Source: Fodinicola feengrottensis (lineage in GTDB: Bacteria; Actinomycetota; Actinomycetes; Mycobacteriales; HKI-0501). From it: a DNA stretch of 64,000 nucleotides. The notes below the pieces were generated by a model that was not told where the DNA came from, made no database searches, and was given only the letters and a program-made list of their open reading frames with translations. The DNA lies in assembly GCF_010993775.1 (NCBI RefSeq), contig NZ_WOTO01000010.1:1-64000 (forward strand), read 5' to 3'. The translations under genes were made by a program, and so were the position numbers. The stretch's first letter is position 1. The number at the start of each line of letters is the position of its first letter. Below, piece after piece: positions 48,834 through 59,355 of this stretch.

Positions 48834-50109
48834 TCAGGACTGCGTGGCGTACGCCTGTGCCGCACGTGCCGTCAGTGCCTCACGTTCGGCTGGGGACTCC
48901 GCTGCCTCCAGCCGCAGGCGAGCGAACAGCCGGACCAGATCGTGGAACCGGTAGCGCCCCGCCACGCTGTCCATCAGCAGGCCAAGGTCGACGAGTTCGT
49001 CCAGCGCATCCCAGGCGACCTCCATCGGCACCTCGCCAACGACCGCGGCGAGGGCCGCGTCAAAGTCGCTTTCCGGTACCACGGCCAGCCGCCGAAACAC
49101 CCGCTGGGCGGTGTCCGAGAGCTGCTCGTACGACATCCCGAACGCGGTGGCGATCTTCAGGTCACCGGCCTTGAACTGATCCAGCCGGTGTTCCTCGTCG
49201 GCGAGCCGAGCCACCAGTGCGGCGGCATCCCAGCCGGGCCGGCTGACCAGCCGGTTCCCGATGATCCGCAGCGCCAGCGGCATGCCCTCGGACAACTCGG
49301 CCAGCTGGTGGAGTGCCGATTCCTGGTCGCGGGCGGCACGCACGCCCAGAATCCCGGCCAGCAGCTCGGTGGCCTCGGACGGTGAGTGAGGTCCGAGGGC
49401 GAGCCGGCGTACGCCCTCCAGACCAGCCAGCAGCCGCCGGGCCGTGATCAGCGCCCGGCTCGCGCCATCTCCCGGCAGCAGGGGGCGCACCTGCTCCTCC
49501 TCCTCCGACCCGGCGTTGTCCAGCACGACCAGCGCATGCCGGTCCCGCAGCAGCGACCGATACACCGAAGCGCGCTCCCCGGCATCGTCCGGGATCTCCT
49601 CGTCCGCGACACCGAGCGTACGAAGGAGCAGCCACAACGTGTCCGCGGCGGTCGCTGGCCGCGGGGACATCCCCAGCAGGTCAACGAAAAACACTCCGCC
49701 GGGGAAGCTTGGACGCAGGGCGTGGGCCGCCCGGACGGCAAGGGTGGTCTTGCCCATGCCCCCGGAGCCGGTGATCAACGAGACCACACTCTCGGCGCAC
49801 TCCAGCTCACTCGTCCAGGCCAGTTCCGCGGCACGGCCGGTGAAGTCGTCGACCGGTCGGGGCAGTTCACAGAGGCTGGCTGGACGGGCCCAGTGATCCC
49901 GTAGCCGGCCGTCCCGCGCCAGCTCGACAAGCTGCTTGCCGGCATCCCCTTCCAGGGCAAGCGCCTCCACCAAGGCCGTGACAGTCCGATGGTGCGGCCC
50001 CTTGCTTCGGCCACGCTCCAGATCCGACAGGGTCCTCGCACTGACCCCCGACCTCTCGGCCAACTGTTTCCAGCGTCAGCCGCGCCGCGCGCCGATGGCC
50101 GCGCAGCAC
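48834..50109 (-). CDS. HTH plus NB-ARC regulatory ATPase (AfsR-like, one frameshift)
   Basis: About 425 residues. GTG 50109 (VLRGHRRAARLTLE) with a frame change near 50063; then AERSGVSARTLSDLERGRS is an XRE-type HTH. NB-ARC: Walker A GSGGMGKTTLA at about residue 116, Walker B HALVVLDNA, SRALITARR and GMPLALRI. Winged-helix part VFRRLAVVPESDFDAALAA. It ends after the ARC2 region without the usual TPR domain, so it is a short version of these regulators, which oligomerise on ATP binding and often control secondary metabolism. Confidence 0.83.
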
Positions 50110-50214
50110 TTCTCCAAAACCCGGACCGTCAATGATCGGAAACTATAGATAACGCGCGAGGTAGGCAAACAAACCGGGTGCCATCATGATCGCCCCCACC
50201 CGTACTATCCGCGC

Positions 50215-50764
50215 ATGCGCCAGCCGACCTACCCCATCGACACCGACCGCCTCTTCCTCCGCCTTTACCAGCACAGTGATCTCGATCAGCTGCACGACAT
50301 CCACCGCCGATCCGACGTGGTGCGCTATCTCTACTGGACCGAGAAGTCCCATGAACAGACCAAAGAGATGCTCGACCGGCGCATGCAGAAGACCGTTTTC
50401 GACCCCGACTCCGACGGCCTCATCCTCGCTGTCGAACGCAAGGACACCGGAGAACTGATCGGCGACATCAGCTTGTTCGACTACGACAAAGTCACACCAG
50501 GCCGAGTTCGGGTTCATTTTCCATCCCGACCACCAAGGCCGTGGATTTGCCAGCGAGGCCGCCCGGGTCGGGCTTGACCTCGCCTTCGACGCTTTCGGAC
50601 TGCGTCGGGTGATTGGCCGTTGCGACGCCCGGAACACCGCGTCAGCGAAGCTGATGGAACGGCTTGGTTTGCGGCGCGAGGCGCATTTCCGGGAAGACGA
50701 GTTCTTCAAAGGCGAGTGGAGTTCCACGTACGTCTACGCCATTCTCGCCAGCGAATGGAACTAA
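50215..50764 (+). CDS. GNAT N-acetyltransferase, RimJ/RimL type (one frameshift)
   Basis: About 183 residues. ATG 50215 (MRQPTYPIDTDRLFLRLYQH). RimJ/RimL-type start TDRLFLR, then the acetyl-CoA motif HPDHQGRGFASEAARVGLDLAF in the second frame (frame change near 50500), and RNTASAKLMERLGLRREAHF at the end, the hallmark of this branch. It acetylates a protein N-terminus, amino acid or amine; substrate unknown. Divergent from the NB-ARC gene. Confidence 0.85.
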
Positions 50765-50845
50765 GTCCTGCTGCCCGCAGGAGCGCCTCCCACCTGGTGA
50801 ACGGTCGGTTGACGCTCAAGTCCGCGACGGCCGGAAGTTGCCGAT

Positions 50846-51232
50846 CTAGCCGGTGATCGGCTCGGCTAGCGCCGCTCGCGAGGAAGGCGCTGGGAAAGGG
50901 TCGGCGAAATACTGCGTTTCATGCGTCACGAAACCGTCGGCGAACTCCATGATGCTGACCGTGTTGGTCGGTACGCCGTCATAGGTGATCACACATTCGC
51001 TCACCCAAAGGTCACCACCGCCGACTATGCGGGTGATGGTGAAATGGCGCTCGGCCGGGTGTCCGCCACGCTGCGCCTGGATTCTTGCGCGGCCTCGAAA
51101 CCGCTCCCCCGACTGGGGATAGTCCAAAATCGCGTCGGCGGCATAGACCGCGTGCTCGGTGTCAACGTCCCCGCGCTCGGAGGCCGTCCAGTGCTCCGCT
51201 ATCCGCGCTCGCGTCTGGGAATCCTGCGTCAT
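50846..51232 (-). CDS. SnoaL-like / NTF2-fold protein
   Basis: A 128-residue protein of the NTF2-like superfamily. The cone-shaped fold is suggested by RARIAEHWTASERGDVDT at the N-terminus, AILDYPQSGERFRGRARI and a C-terminal strand FVTHETQYFADPFPAPSSR. Members include polyketide cyclases, isomerases and binding proteins of unknown function. The residues FADPFPAP are common in the SnoaL-like family. No partner gene nearby; substrate unknown. Confidence 0.8.
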   Translation of the reverse strand: MTQDSQTRARIAEHWTASERGDVDTEHAVYAADAILDYPQSGERFRGRARIQAQRGGHPAERHFTITRIVGGGDLWVSECVITYDGVPTNTVSIMEFADGFVTHETQYFADPFPAPSSRAALAEPITG

Positions 51233-51290
51233 TTGTCTGCCTCATCTGGTCGGAGCCAAGAATCCTACCCACGACCTTTACCGTACAAAA

Positions 51291-54200
51291 TCAAGAAAAG
51301 GACCCGCGACACGGCGGCGAGTAGCGCATGCCGGGGAAATACTGGTTCCATTGGGCCTTGGTGATCTGCGGCGACACCAGTGCGCACACCTGGTTCGCCA
51401 CCTGGTCGGGATCGGTCTGCCAGAGCACCGCGGTCTCGTCGTCGCCGGCGCTGATCAGCCGGTGCGAATCCGGCCCGAAAGCCACCGTTCGTACGGATCC
51501 GGTGGCCGCGCTGAGAGTGGCCAGCGGGCTCGGCTGCCGGAGGTTGGCGATGTCCCAGAGCACGACGGTGTGGTCGGCACTGGCCGCCGCGGCGACGGTC
51601 TGGTCGTCGGGACTGACGGCGACCGCGTCCACCGCGTCGGTCGGTCCGACGAGGGTGGCGAGGGCGGCGGGCCGCGACCCGTTGCTGACATCCCACAGCC
51701 GTACGGTCCGGTCATTGCCCCCGCTGACCAGAAGCCGGCCGTCTCGGCCGAACATGACCGACTGGACCGCTCCGCCATGCCCGCCCAGCGTGGCCGACAG
51801 CGACCAGTGGTGTGGATCGGCCACCTTCCACAGTCGGATCGTGTTGGCGTCCACCACCGCGAGCGTCCGACCGTCTGGGCTGTACGCAAGGGAAAGCGCG
51901 CCATCGGAGTGCGAGTTCGGCAGCACCGCGACGACGGCCGGGTGGGTCGGGTCGGCGAGGTCCCAGATCCGGGCGGTGCCGTCCACACTGCCGGCGCGAG
52001 GGTGCGCCCGTCCGGACTGAAAGCGACCGCGAAAACGGCCGCGGTGTGACCGGTGACGGCGCCGAGCCGGACCGGGTCGCGCGGCTGGGCGATGTTCCAG
52101 AGCTGCACGGTGGCGTCATTTCTGGCGACCGCCAGCGTCCGCCCGTTCGGGCTGAACGCGAGGCCGAAAATCGCATTGCCACCAAAGACCGCGGTCGCCG
52201 GGCCGGTGAGGACGGCCATCGCGCCGGGGTGGTCCGGGTCGGTGACATTCCACAACCGAGTGGTTCCGTCCGCACCCGCGGTCGCCGCCATGCCGCCGTT
52301 CGGGCTGTACGCGGCGGCGTTCACGGTGTCGGTGTGGCCGGCCAGCATCGGCCCGGGAAGGTCGTGCAGCCAGACCGTGTGGTCCGAGCTCGCGGTGGCC
52401 AGCGTCCGACCGTCCGGGCTGAAGGCCACCGCGTTGATCTCGTCGGTTTGCCCTCCGAGCACCGGCAGCGCCACCGGTTGCCGGGGATCGGTGAGATCCC
52501 ACCGCCGTACGGTGTGGTCGACCGCGCCGGTGGCGATGGTCCGGCCGTCCGGACTGAAAGCGACCGAGAGGACCTGGTTGTCCTGGCTGACGGTGGCCAG
52601 CGGACTCGGCTGGCTCGGCACCGCGACATCCCACAGCCGTACGGTGTGGTCCCGGCTCGCGCCGGCCAGCTCCCGGCCGTCCGGGCTGAACGCCACCGAG
52701 TTGACGCTGTCCGCGGCGCCGGTCAGGCTGGCATCGCTGGTGGGATGGGAAAGATCGGCGACATCCCACAGCCGTACGAGGTGATCCGCGGTCGCGGTAG
52801 CCAGCGTCCCCCCGTCGTGGCCGAACGCCACCGACAACACCGCGGCGGTGCCGGGGATAGTCCCCGCCAGCCGCGGATGGCCCACCAACCACAGCTGCGT
52901 CGCCCCGTTTTCCTGCGCAGCGGCCAAAGTCCGGCCGTCCGGCGCGAATGCCACCGACGTCACCGCGGCTGCGCACCGCAGCACGCCCTCGGTGACCGGG
53001 TGGCGCGGGTTGGCGACGCCCCACAGTCGTACGGTGCCATCGCTGCCGGCGGAGGCCAGCATCGTCCCGTCCGGGCTGAAAGCAACCGCGTTAACGACGT
53101 TCGAGTGACCCGTCAGCAGGGCCAGTGAGCTGGGATGATGCGGGTCGGTGACGCTCCACAGCCGGACCGACTCGTCCACCCCCCGCGGTCGCCAGCACCT
53201 TCCCGTTGGGGCTGTAGGCGGCCGCCTCCACGCTGTCAGTGTGGCCGGTCAGCGCCGTCGCGTACGGCTGCGCGAGCGTACTCACCAAGCTGCTACGAGC
53301 CGCCGTGGTCGGGCTCAGCCGGTACGCGGCGAGGCTCAGCTGGGCGGCCAGCGCCGGGTTGGTGGCACGCAGCGCAGTGGCCTGCTGGGCGACGCTGTCC
53401 GCCTGTGCCCGGTCCCGTTGCTGGTTCGCCGTCCCTTCGGCGTAGGTCGCGAAGCCGGTCGCGGTGGTGAGCAGCACGAGCGCGACGGTCAGCAGGGCGA
53501 CGAGCTGCCGCAACCGCCTGGTTCGCCGCCGGGTCGCGGTGTTCTCCGCCGTCTCGGCAGCCTCGCTGGCCGTCAGGAACCGCTGTTCCGGGCCGGTCAG
53601 GTGAGCATCGTGGCTCGCCATCCAGTCCCGTACGGCGGCCAGCCGGGCACCCCGATAAAGCGCGCCAGGATCCTGGTCGAGTGACTCCCACCCGGCGGCC
53701 GCGACAGTGAGGGACCGGTGGATCCGGAGCCCGTCGCGGTCCTCCGCTAGCCATTCGCGCAGCCGCGGCCAGCTCCGGATCAGCGCCTCGTGGGTGACCT
53801 CGATCCACTGCGCGTCGACGGTGATCAGCCGCGCGGCAACCAGCCGCTCCAGCAGGACCTCGACCTGCGGCCGGTCGGTGCAGAGCTCGGCACGATCGAT
53901 CCGCCGCCGAGTGTCCTCGGTGCCCTCCCCCAGCGCGGTGAGCCGCAGGAAGAGGTCTTTCGCGAGCTTGCGCTGGGCCGCGTCGAGGTCCCGATAGACG
54001 GCGTCCGCAGTCTGCGCGACCGCATGCACGATCCCACCGGCGGCCTCATAACCGGCCAGCGTCAAGGTGTTTCCGCGGCGGCGCCGCCAGGTTTCCAGCA
54101 ATGCATGGGAAACCAGTGGCAACACGGCTGGTTGACCCACGCTGTCAGCGACCACCCGGGCGAGCAACGCACCCTCGACGACATAGCCGGCCAGCGTCGC

Positions 54201-55130
54201 CGGCCTGGTGGTCACCTGCCGCAACTGGTCCGCCGTCAGCGGGGTGACCAGCAGTTGCGCATCCTGCAACGCCTCGGCGAGCGGCTGGTGGCTGACGCAG
54301 TGGGTAAAGAAATCGGTGCGTACGCCAATGACCACCCGGACCCTGCTCGTCGGCGCTTTCACCACATAGAGCAGGCAGTCGACGAACCTTTCGCGTTCCT
54401 GTTTGTCAGGACAGAGCGTGAACAGCTCCTCGAACTGATCGACCACGATCAGCACGTCGTCGTCGGTCTCCGAGACCAGTTGGCGGACGATCAGATGCAG
54501 GCTCGCCGGGTCGGCGTCCAGCTCCGTACGCACCGCGCTCGCGGACCTGCCGGTCGCCGTGGCCACCGCGAGCGCCAGCTCCTGCAGTGGACGCGCGCCC
54601 GGGCTCAGCAGCAGCACCGGGCGCGACTCGGTGGCGCCGAACCGGGGCACCAGTCCGGCGCGCAGCACCGAGGACTTTCCGGCCCCGGATGCGCCGAACA
54701 CCGCCAGGAACCGCTGCCTTTCCAGCCGGCGGCTGATCTCGTCGACCAGGTCCTCCCGGCCGTAAAACCGGTCGGCGTCGGCGGGTTGGAATGCGGCGAG
54801 CCCGACGTAGGGCGCGGTGTGCGGATCCGGTTCGGCCTCGGATTCCGCACCACTCGCCTCAGCCGCCACCGCCGCGGCGACCGCATGCCAGCGCTGCTCC
54901 CACTCGGTGTCGTCGCCGTCACAGGCGCGTACGTACGCGAGGGTCACCGCGAGGCTCGGCAGTTTGCGGCCACCGGCGGCGTCGGACAGCGTGCCGGCCG
55001 AGAAATGCGCACGACGGGACAGCTCGCGGTACGGCGGGCTGCCGGCCTTTTCGCGTACCGCCCGCAAATCGGCGGCGAACCGTACCAACGCGCTGTCCAC
55101 GGTGTCTAACGGACGCTCCGGACGCGGCAT
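51291..55130 (-). CDS. HTH, nSTAND1 NTPase and WD40 repeat protein (frameshifts)
   Basis: About 1,280 residues. ATG 55130 (MPRPERPLDTVDSALVRF). HTH-like N-terminus (YRELSRRAHFSAGTLSDAAG); nSTAND1 ATPase with Walker A GASGAGKSSVL near residue 145 and Walker B VLIVVDQFEELF; a winged-helix-like region with VTHEALIRSWPRLREWL; one membrane-like helix near 545 (LVALLTVALVLLTTATGFA). From about 630 to the end come WD40 repeats, each with AFSPDGRTLA and an RLWDV-type ending. Frame changes near 53175 and 51985. Such proteins bind ATP and ligands at the WD40 propeller; they are proposed signalling or conflict sensors. Confidence 0.85.
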
Positions 55131-55186
55131 GATCACGAAGGTTAACCGGTTGCCGCCCGATGTCCACCGGTTTAGCGCAAACATCG

Positions 55187-55666
55187 CTATTCGTTGACTG
55201 GTGCGGCCCTCTTATCCCGCTTCACCGGCAGCCATCGCGTCAGTTCCGGCACCAGCGCGGCGACCAGGCCAGCGCCGAAAACACACAGGGTTTGTTCCCA
55301 TGGATGTCCGAAAAGCCCACTGGTCAGATCTTCGGTAAGGAAAATATGGTAATCCCCGTTCGGAAAAGGGCGGACCGGCGGCAACTCGCCATGAGCTGGT
55401 ACGAACCAGAAGCCGGAATGGAACCAGTCAAGAGCGGCCAGCCCGGTGCCGCCGGGAAATGCCTCGATCATCGCGGCCAGCACCTGCGTGTCGAGGTCGT
55501 CGGCACCGCGGCCGGCGGCGGTGAAGATCGGCGCCAGGTCGATCGTCACCGCACCGGCCGGCTCGCGGATGGCCGGCCAGCTGGACACCGTCGTACCCGG
55601 GCGAAACTGGAAGTCGGCCTGAAAACGCTGCCGCCAGCGCTCGTCGTCGAGCAGGATCCAGCTCAA
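55187..55666 (-). CDS. DUF2716 family protein
   Basis: About 159 residues. TTG 55666 (LSWILLDDERWRQRF) follows aggaggccggc, the best ribosome binding site. Motifs: DERWRQRFQADFQFRP, SSWPAIREP, WFHSGFWFVPAHG and PFPNGDYHIFLTEDL; these match DUF2716, a small family of unknown function found in actinomycetes and firmicutes. C-terminal part has PWEQTLCVFGAGLVAAL. Located directly downstream of the WD40 gene on the same strand. Function unknown. Confidence 0.7.
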   Translation of the reverse strand: MSWILLDDERWRQRFQADFQFRPGTTVSSWPAIREPAGAVTIDLAPIFTAAGRGADDLDTQVLAAMIEAFPGGTGLAALDWFHSGFWFVPAHGELPPVRPFPNGDYHIFLTEDLTSGLFGHPWEQTLCVFGAGLVAALVPELTRWLPVKRDKRAAPVNE

Positions 55667-55700
55667 GCCGGCCTCCTCCTTTCGTGACGGCGATCGCGGG

Positions 55701-56153
55701 TCAGTCCAGGGTGATCTGGCAGACGTTGACCGCGGGAGAGTAATCCTCGCTGTTGTTGTGATAGAAGATCCGGACAGTCTGGCAGTTATAACCGGGCGCG
55801 AACGATATGGTGAATTGACCAGCCGCACCATAAGAGGACTTGTATTCACTCACGTCCGACACTTTCTCGTTAAGCGTCCCGTGCCCGGAGAAGCAATACC
55901 ACCAAGGGGCACCGGTCTCCACACCGGTGAGAAATCCGATCGCGGACGCATCGCTGCATGATCCCGGGCCGATGCCGTTGGGCCCGATGGTGGCTTTGAC
56001 GATCTGCAGGTGCACCCCCGACTGCCCAACCTGCTCGGCTTGCGAAGTCTGCTCGGCGGCCGCGGCCGGCATCGCCGTCGCCGCACAGAGGCCGACCGCG
56101 GTGAGCGCGCGCACCCGGTCGCGGCGATCAGTCTGGCTGTTCGCATCTTCCAT
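55701..56153 (-). CDS. Small secreted protein of unknown family
   Basis: A 150-residue protein. ATG 56153, ggagg immediately upstream. N-terminus MEDANSQTDRRDRVRALTAV, then LCAATAMPAAAAEQ, an exported-type signal although the charged region before it is long, perhaps because of an indel. Mature part: YSPAVNVCQITLD at the end and CFSGHGTLNEKV in the middle, with Cys that could pair. Divergent from two secreted paralogues at 56385-57067 with a shared inverted repeat, so the three probably belong to one regulon. Confidence 0.55.
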   Translation of the reverse strand: MEDANSQTDRRDRVRALTAVGLCAATAMPAAAAEQTSQAEQVGQSGVHLQIVKATIGPNGIGPGSCSDASAIGFLTGVETGAPWWYCFSGHGTLNEKVSDVSEYKSSYGAAGQFTISFAPGYNCQTVRIFYHNNSEDYSPAVNVCQITLD

Positions 56154-56230
56154 CCTCCCAAGGATCGCTGGTTTCCCGTTCGACAGCCTTTGTCTAGTGG
56201 ATCCGGGCTGTTCGCGTTCGGTTCGCCCAT

Positions 56231-56309
56231 ACCGAACGACAAACACCGGACAACCGCTCGACCGGCCGCACTCGTACGCCCGGGGGATGTTCGGGGTTTG
56301 TCGTTCGGT
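56231..56309. promoter_or_regulatory. Inverted repeat between divergent secreted-protein genes
   Basis: ACCGAACGACAAAC (56231-56244) and GTTTGTCGTTCGGT (56296-56309) are perfect 14-base inverted copies, 51 bases apart, in the intergenic region. Further GTTCGG and CCGAAC cores lie around it (56215-56220, 56326-56331). They look like binding sites for one regulator or an extracytoplasmic signal that controls both directions. No regulator gene is adjacent. Confidence 0.5.
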
Positions 56310-56384
56310 GCGCGATCGTCGATGCCGAACAACGTTGGTCGGCTAGACAGAACTGGCCGTACCCGTGCACCGACGAAGGACGTG

Positions 56385-56705
56385 ATGGTGAACCGTCAGA
56401 AAACCTGGGCCCGAGCGGTCACGCTGGCCGGCGGCACGCTGGCCAGCCTCGTACTGATTTCCTCGCCCGCGTGGGCCGGCAACAGCTCGCCGAACGCGCC
56501 CTCGGAACCCACTCACTCGATCTTCTGCTCCAACCCGGCCGGCTGGCATGTCGACTACGGCTTCTCCGGAACGGCCAACAACAACACCGAAGGCGGCTGG
56601 GTCATCAACGCGATCCGGGACACGCCTGAGGAGACGTTCTACTGGGCCACCTACTACCAGCAGGATCCGCCCGGCTCCAGCTCCAACGTCGAATGGACCT
56701 GCTGA
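56385..56705 (+). CDS. Small secreted protein, tandem paralogue 1
   Basis: A 106-residue protein. ATG 56385 after gaagga. Signal peptide (VNRQKTWARAVTLAGGTLAS...) with AxA cleavage at SSPAWAGNSS. Mature part about 75 residues with two Cys, one in FCSNPAGWHVDYGF and the other at the extreme C-terminus (VEWTC). Shared with the next gene: GNS, FCS, W-x-V-x-Y-x-F, NNN, GxWxIN, DTPEETFY and a terminal NVExTC. No known family. The C-terminal Cys suggests a closed, disulfide-stabilised mini-protein. Confidence 0.65.
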   Translation: MVNRQKTWARAVTLAGGTLASLVLISSPAWAGNSSPNAPSEPTHSIFCSNPAGWHVDYGFSGTANNNTEGGWVINAIRDTPEETFYWATYYQQDPPGSSSNVEWTC

Positions 56706-56737
56706 AGATGCCCGCCACCACTGAAAGGGACACTTCC

Positions 56738-57067
56738 ATGCGTCGTACGAGCTGCTGGCGATGGGGACTGCGAACCTCGATAGCCGCGACACTGCTCGCC
56801 GGCCTGGTCGCCACGGCCGGCCCGGCCTGGGCCGGCAACAGCCAGTCGCTGGCCCCGAGCCCACCGGTCATGGGCCACTTCTGTTCGTACGACAACGCGC
56901 CGAACTGGAAGGTGGGCTACCGGTTCGACGGCTACAGCAACAACAATAATTACGGCGAATGGCGGATTAACTCCGTAACGCGCGACACCCCCGAAGAGAC
57001 CTTCTTCTCCACGACTTTCGAGGACTTCACCATTCCTGGCTACTCCAACGTCGAAATCACCTGCTAG
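56738..57067 (+). CDS. Small secreted protein, tandem paralogue 2
   Basis: A 109-residue protein. ATG 56738 (MRRTSCWRWGLRTSIAATLL) follows gaaaggga. Signal cleavage near GPAWAGNSQ. The mature part parallels the preceding gene: FCSYDNAPNWKVGYRF, NNNNYGEWRINSV, DTPEETFFS and terminal NVEITC. The two genes lie 32 bases apart and are likely co-transcribed. Function unknown. The constant framework with variable surface residues fits secreted ligands, inhibitors or toxins, but nothing in the sequence decides. Confidence 0.65.
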   Translation: MRRTSCWRWGLRTSIAATLLAGLVATAGPAWAGNSQSLAPSPPVMGHFCSYDNAPNWKVGYRFDGYSNNNNYGEWRINSVTRDTPEETFFSTTFEDFTIPGYSNVEITC

Positions 57068-57081
57068 CCGTCGAGCGCCGG

Positions 57082-57119
57082 ACAATGTCCCGCAGTCGAT
57101 GTCGAGTGCGGGACATTGT
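57082..57119. terminator. Hairpin terminator
   Basis: Perfect inverted repeat ACAATGTCCCGCA / TGCGGGACATTGT with a 12-base loop, after paralogue 2 (ends 57067) and facing the end of the MFS gene (57188). Confidence 0.75.
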
Positions 57120-57187
57120 GCTGCAGTCGATGAGCTGCTTCCTACTCAGTGGCAAGAAAAGTGTGGCACTTGGCGAGCCGCCGGCGC

Positions 57188-58446
57188 TCACATGGTGGGC
57201 CGGACGGCGGCGGTGCACGACTCGAGAGCCGGTGGCTCGGCTGGCCCGGGAGCACTGGGCGAAGGCCGGTGTTGGGCCGGCGGTCGGCGTGACAGCAGGT
57301 ATCCGGTGAGTGCGGTGACGAGGCCGGCGAGCCCGGCTACCGCGAAGCCGCCCACCGGCACCCAGGCGTCGATCGTTCCTCCGACGATCGGGGAGCCGAG
57401 TGCGAAGCCCGCGCTCAGTGCCGAGGACTGAAGGCCCGTCGCGACGCCGCGCACGCCGGCCGGCGCGAGCCGGCTGACCGCGTCGGCGACCGCGGACAAG
57501 GTCGGCGCGGTGAGCAGCCCGGCACCGACACCGGCCACGCACAACCAGGCCCAGCGGGGGCAAGCCCCGCGGGGATGGTCGCCAGCCCGAGCAGGCCGAG
57601 CAGGAGCCAGGTGGACAGCGGCCGGGACAGCGCGCCGTACACCAACCCGCCGACGACCGAGGACGCCCCGTATACGGCCACCACCACGGCGGCCCAGGAC
57701 ACCTGGCCGACCGCCTTGAGGGTGGCGACGATGGCGAGGTCGGTGCCGCTGAGCAGCATCGTGGTGCCGAACGCCATCACCAGCACGGCGATCATGCGCG
57801 GGCCCATCCACTCCCGGAGACGGGGACGGCCGGCCGGCCCGGCATCGATCTCGCTGTCGGCCCGCAGCGGCGGATTGAGCAGGGCAATCCCCACCCCACC
57901 CGCCGCGATCGCCGCGCCGACGCCCCCCCACGCCACCACGCCCGACGACAGCTGTGACGCGCAGAGGATCGCGATCGGTGGGCCGACCATATAAGACAAT
58001 TCGCCCTGCACCGACTCCAGCGCGAACGCGGCCCGGCGCTGTCCCGCCGTCGTCGTCGCGGTGATCGCCTGCCTGGTCACCAACTGGGCCGGCACCATCA
58101 ACAGGCCCGCCGCACCGGCGGCGGGAAGCAGGATCCCGTACGGCAGTGCCGGCACGCCCAGCCAGAACACCACCTGCGCGGCGGCGGTGACCAGCAGGAC
58201 GATCCGCGGGCCTCGCCGGTCGACCATCCGACCCGCCAGCGGCCCGCCCAGCGCCATCCCGGCGGTCATGGCCGCCGCGACACCGCCGGCCGCCGCGTAG
58301 CTCATGTGCAGGCCCAGCACGATGTACATAGTCAGCGCCATCACGTCAGCCGTGATCGCGACGCGGGCCACCAGCGAGACGCCCAGCAACGGCGCCATCC
58401 CCGGCGCGGCGAGCACCTGTCGGTAGCTGGTCACCGGCGCAACCAT
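57188..58446 (-). CDS. MFS transporter (one frameshift)
   Basis: About 420 residues, 12 predicted helices. ATG 58446 (MVAPVTSYRQVLAAPGMAPL). Motif A-like GGPLAGRMVDRRGPRIVLL at about residues 63-81. The frame changes near 57560. A family of actinobacterial exporters or permeases with unknown substrate. It is divergent from a LysR-type gene (58506), which probably controls it. The C-terminus reads ESCTAAVRPTM. Confidence 0.82.
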
Positions 58447-58505
58447 AGATCGCCCCTTACGCCATAGGAACTGGTGATCCGTTGGAGCTGACATAACGTC
58501 TGCTT

Positions 58506-59348
58506 ATGGCCCGGGACTTGGAGACCGCTCTGCTCCGCTCCTTCGTCACCGCCGTGCGGGCCGGCAGCATCAGCCGGGCCGCGACCGCGCTCGGGCACAC
58601 CCAGCCGGCGCTCAGCCAGCAGCTACGCAGGCTCGAACGCACCGTCGGTCGTCCGCTGCTGAACCGGTCGCCGTCCGGAGTTTCGCCGACCCGGGCGGGT
58701 GAGGAGTTGCTGCCGTACGCCGAACGCATCCTCTCACTCTGCACACAGGCACTCACCGAGACCGGGCGCGCGCTGACTGGCCACTGCGGCGTCGGCCTCC
58801 TGGAGGACCTCGCTCCGTCCCACCTTCCGCTGGTCCTGGCCGACCTGGCCCGGCTGCACCCCGGCGTGACGCTGGAGGTCCTCTGCCCCCCCGCCGCCGC
58901 GATGCGCGATGCCTACGACGCGGGCCGCGTCCAGCTCGTACTCGACGAGGTCATCTACCTGCCGGCGCCACCCCGCTGGACGGTCCACCGTCCGCTGGTG
59001 TGGGCGGTCGGCGAGGGCGTCGACGTGGCCGCGGATCCGCTGCCCGTGGTGCTGTTCGCGAACACCTGCACGTGGCGGACCTCGACCCTGGAGGCGCTGG
59101 CCGGCGCGGACCGGCGCTGGCGGGTCGCGTTCGAAAGCGACACCCTCGCCGGCCTGCTCGCCGCGCTGCAGGCCGGGCTCGGCGTCACCGCCCTCATGCC
59201 CGCCAACGTCGACCCGGCCATGGCCTGCCACCACCCGGACGCCCTGCCCACCCTGCCGGACGTGGAACTCGGCCTCACCCGACACCCACGCACCGGCGGG
59301 GATCCGCTGGTCGATGCCGTCGAGACCGCGCTGCGTCGGATGATCTGA
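58506..59348 (+). CDS. LysR-family regulator
   Basis: A 280-residue regulator. ATG 58506. HTH: LETALLRSFVTAVRAGSISR, AATALGHTQPALSQQLRRLE, typical of LysR. The substrate-binding domain is of the periplasmic-binding-protein type with hinge around residue 160. Divergent from the MFS gene, 59 bases between starts, so it probably controls that transporter in response to its substrate. Confidence 0.9.
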   Translation: MARDLETALLRSFVTAVRAGSISRAATALGHTQPALSQQLRRLERTVGRPLLNRSPSGVSPTRAGEELLPYAERILSLCTQALTETGRALTGHCGVGLLEDLAPSHLPLVLADLARLHPGVTLEVLCPPAAAMRDAYDAGRVQLVLDEVIYLPAPPRWTVHRPLVWAVGEGVDVAADPLPVVLFANTCTWRTSTLEALAGADRRWRVAFESDTLAGLLAALQAGLGVTALMPANVDPAMACHHPDALPTLPDVELGLTRHPRTGGDPLVDAVETALRRMI

Positions 59349-59355
59349 GAAACAG

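Noticed and set aside
51812-53128. Long plus-strand frame opposite the WD40 region
   Set aside because: It is an antisense shadow of regular WD40 codons and lacks any domain.
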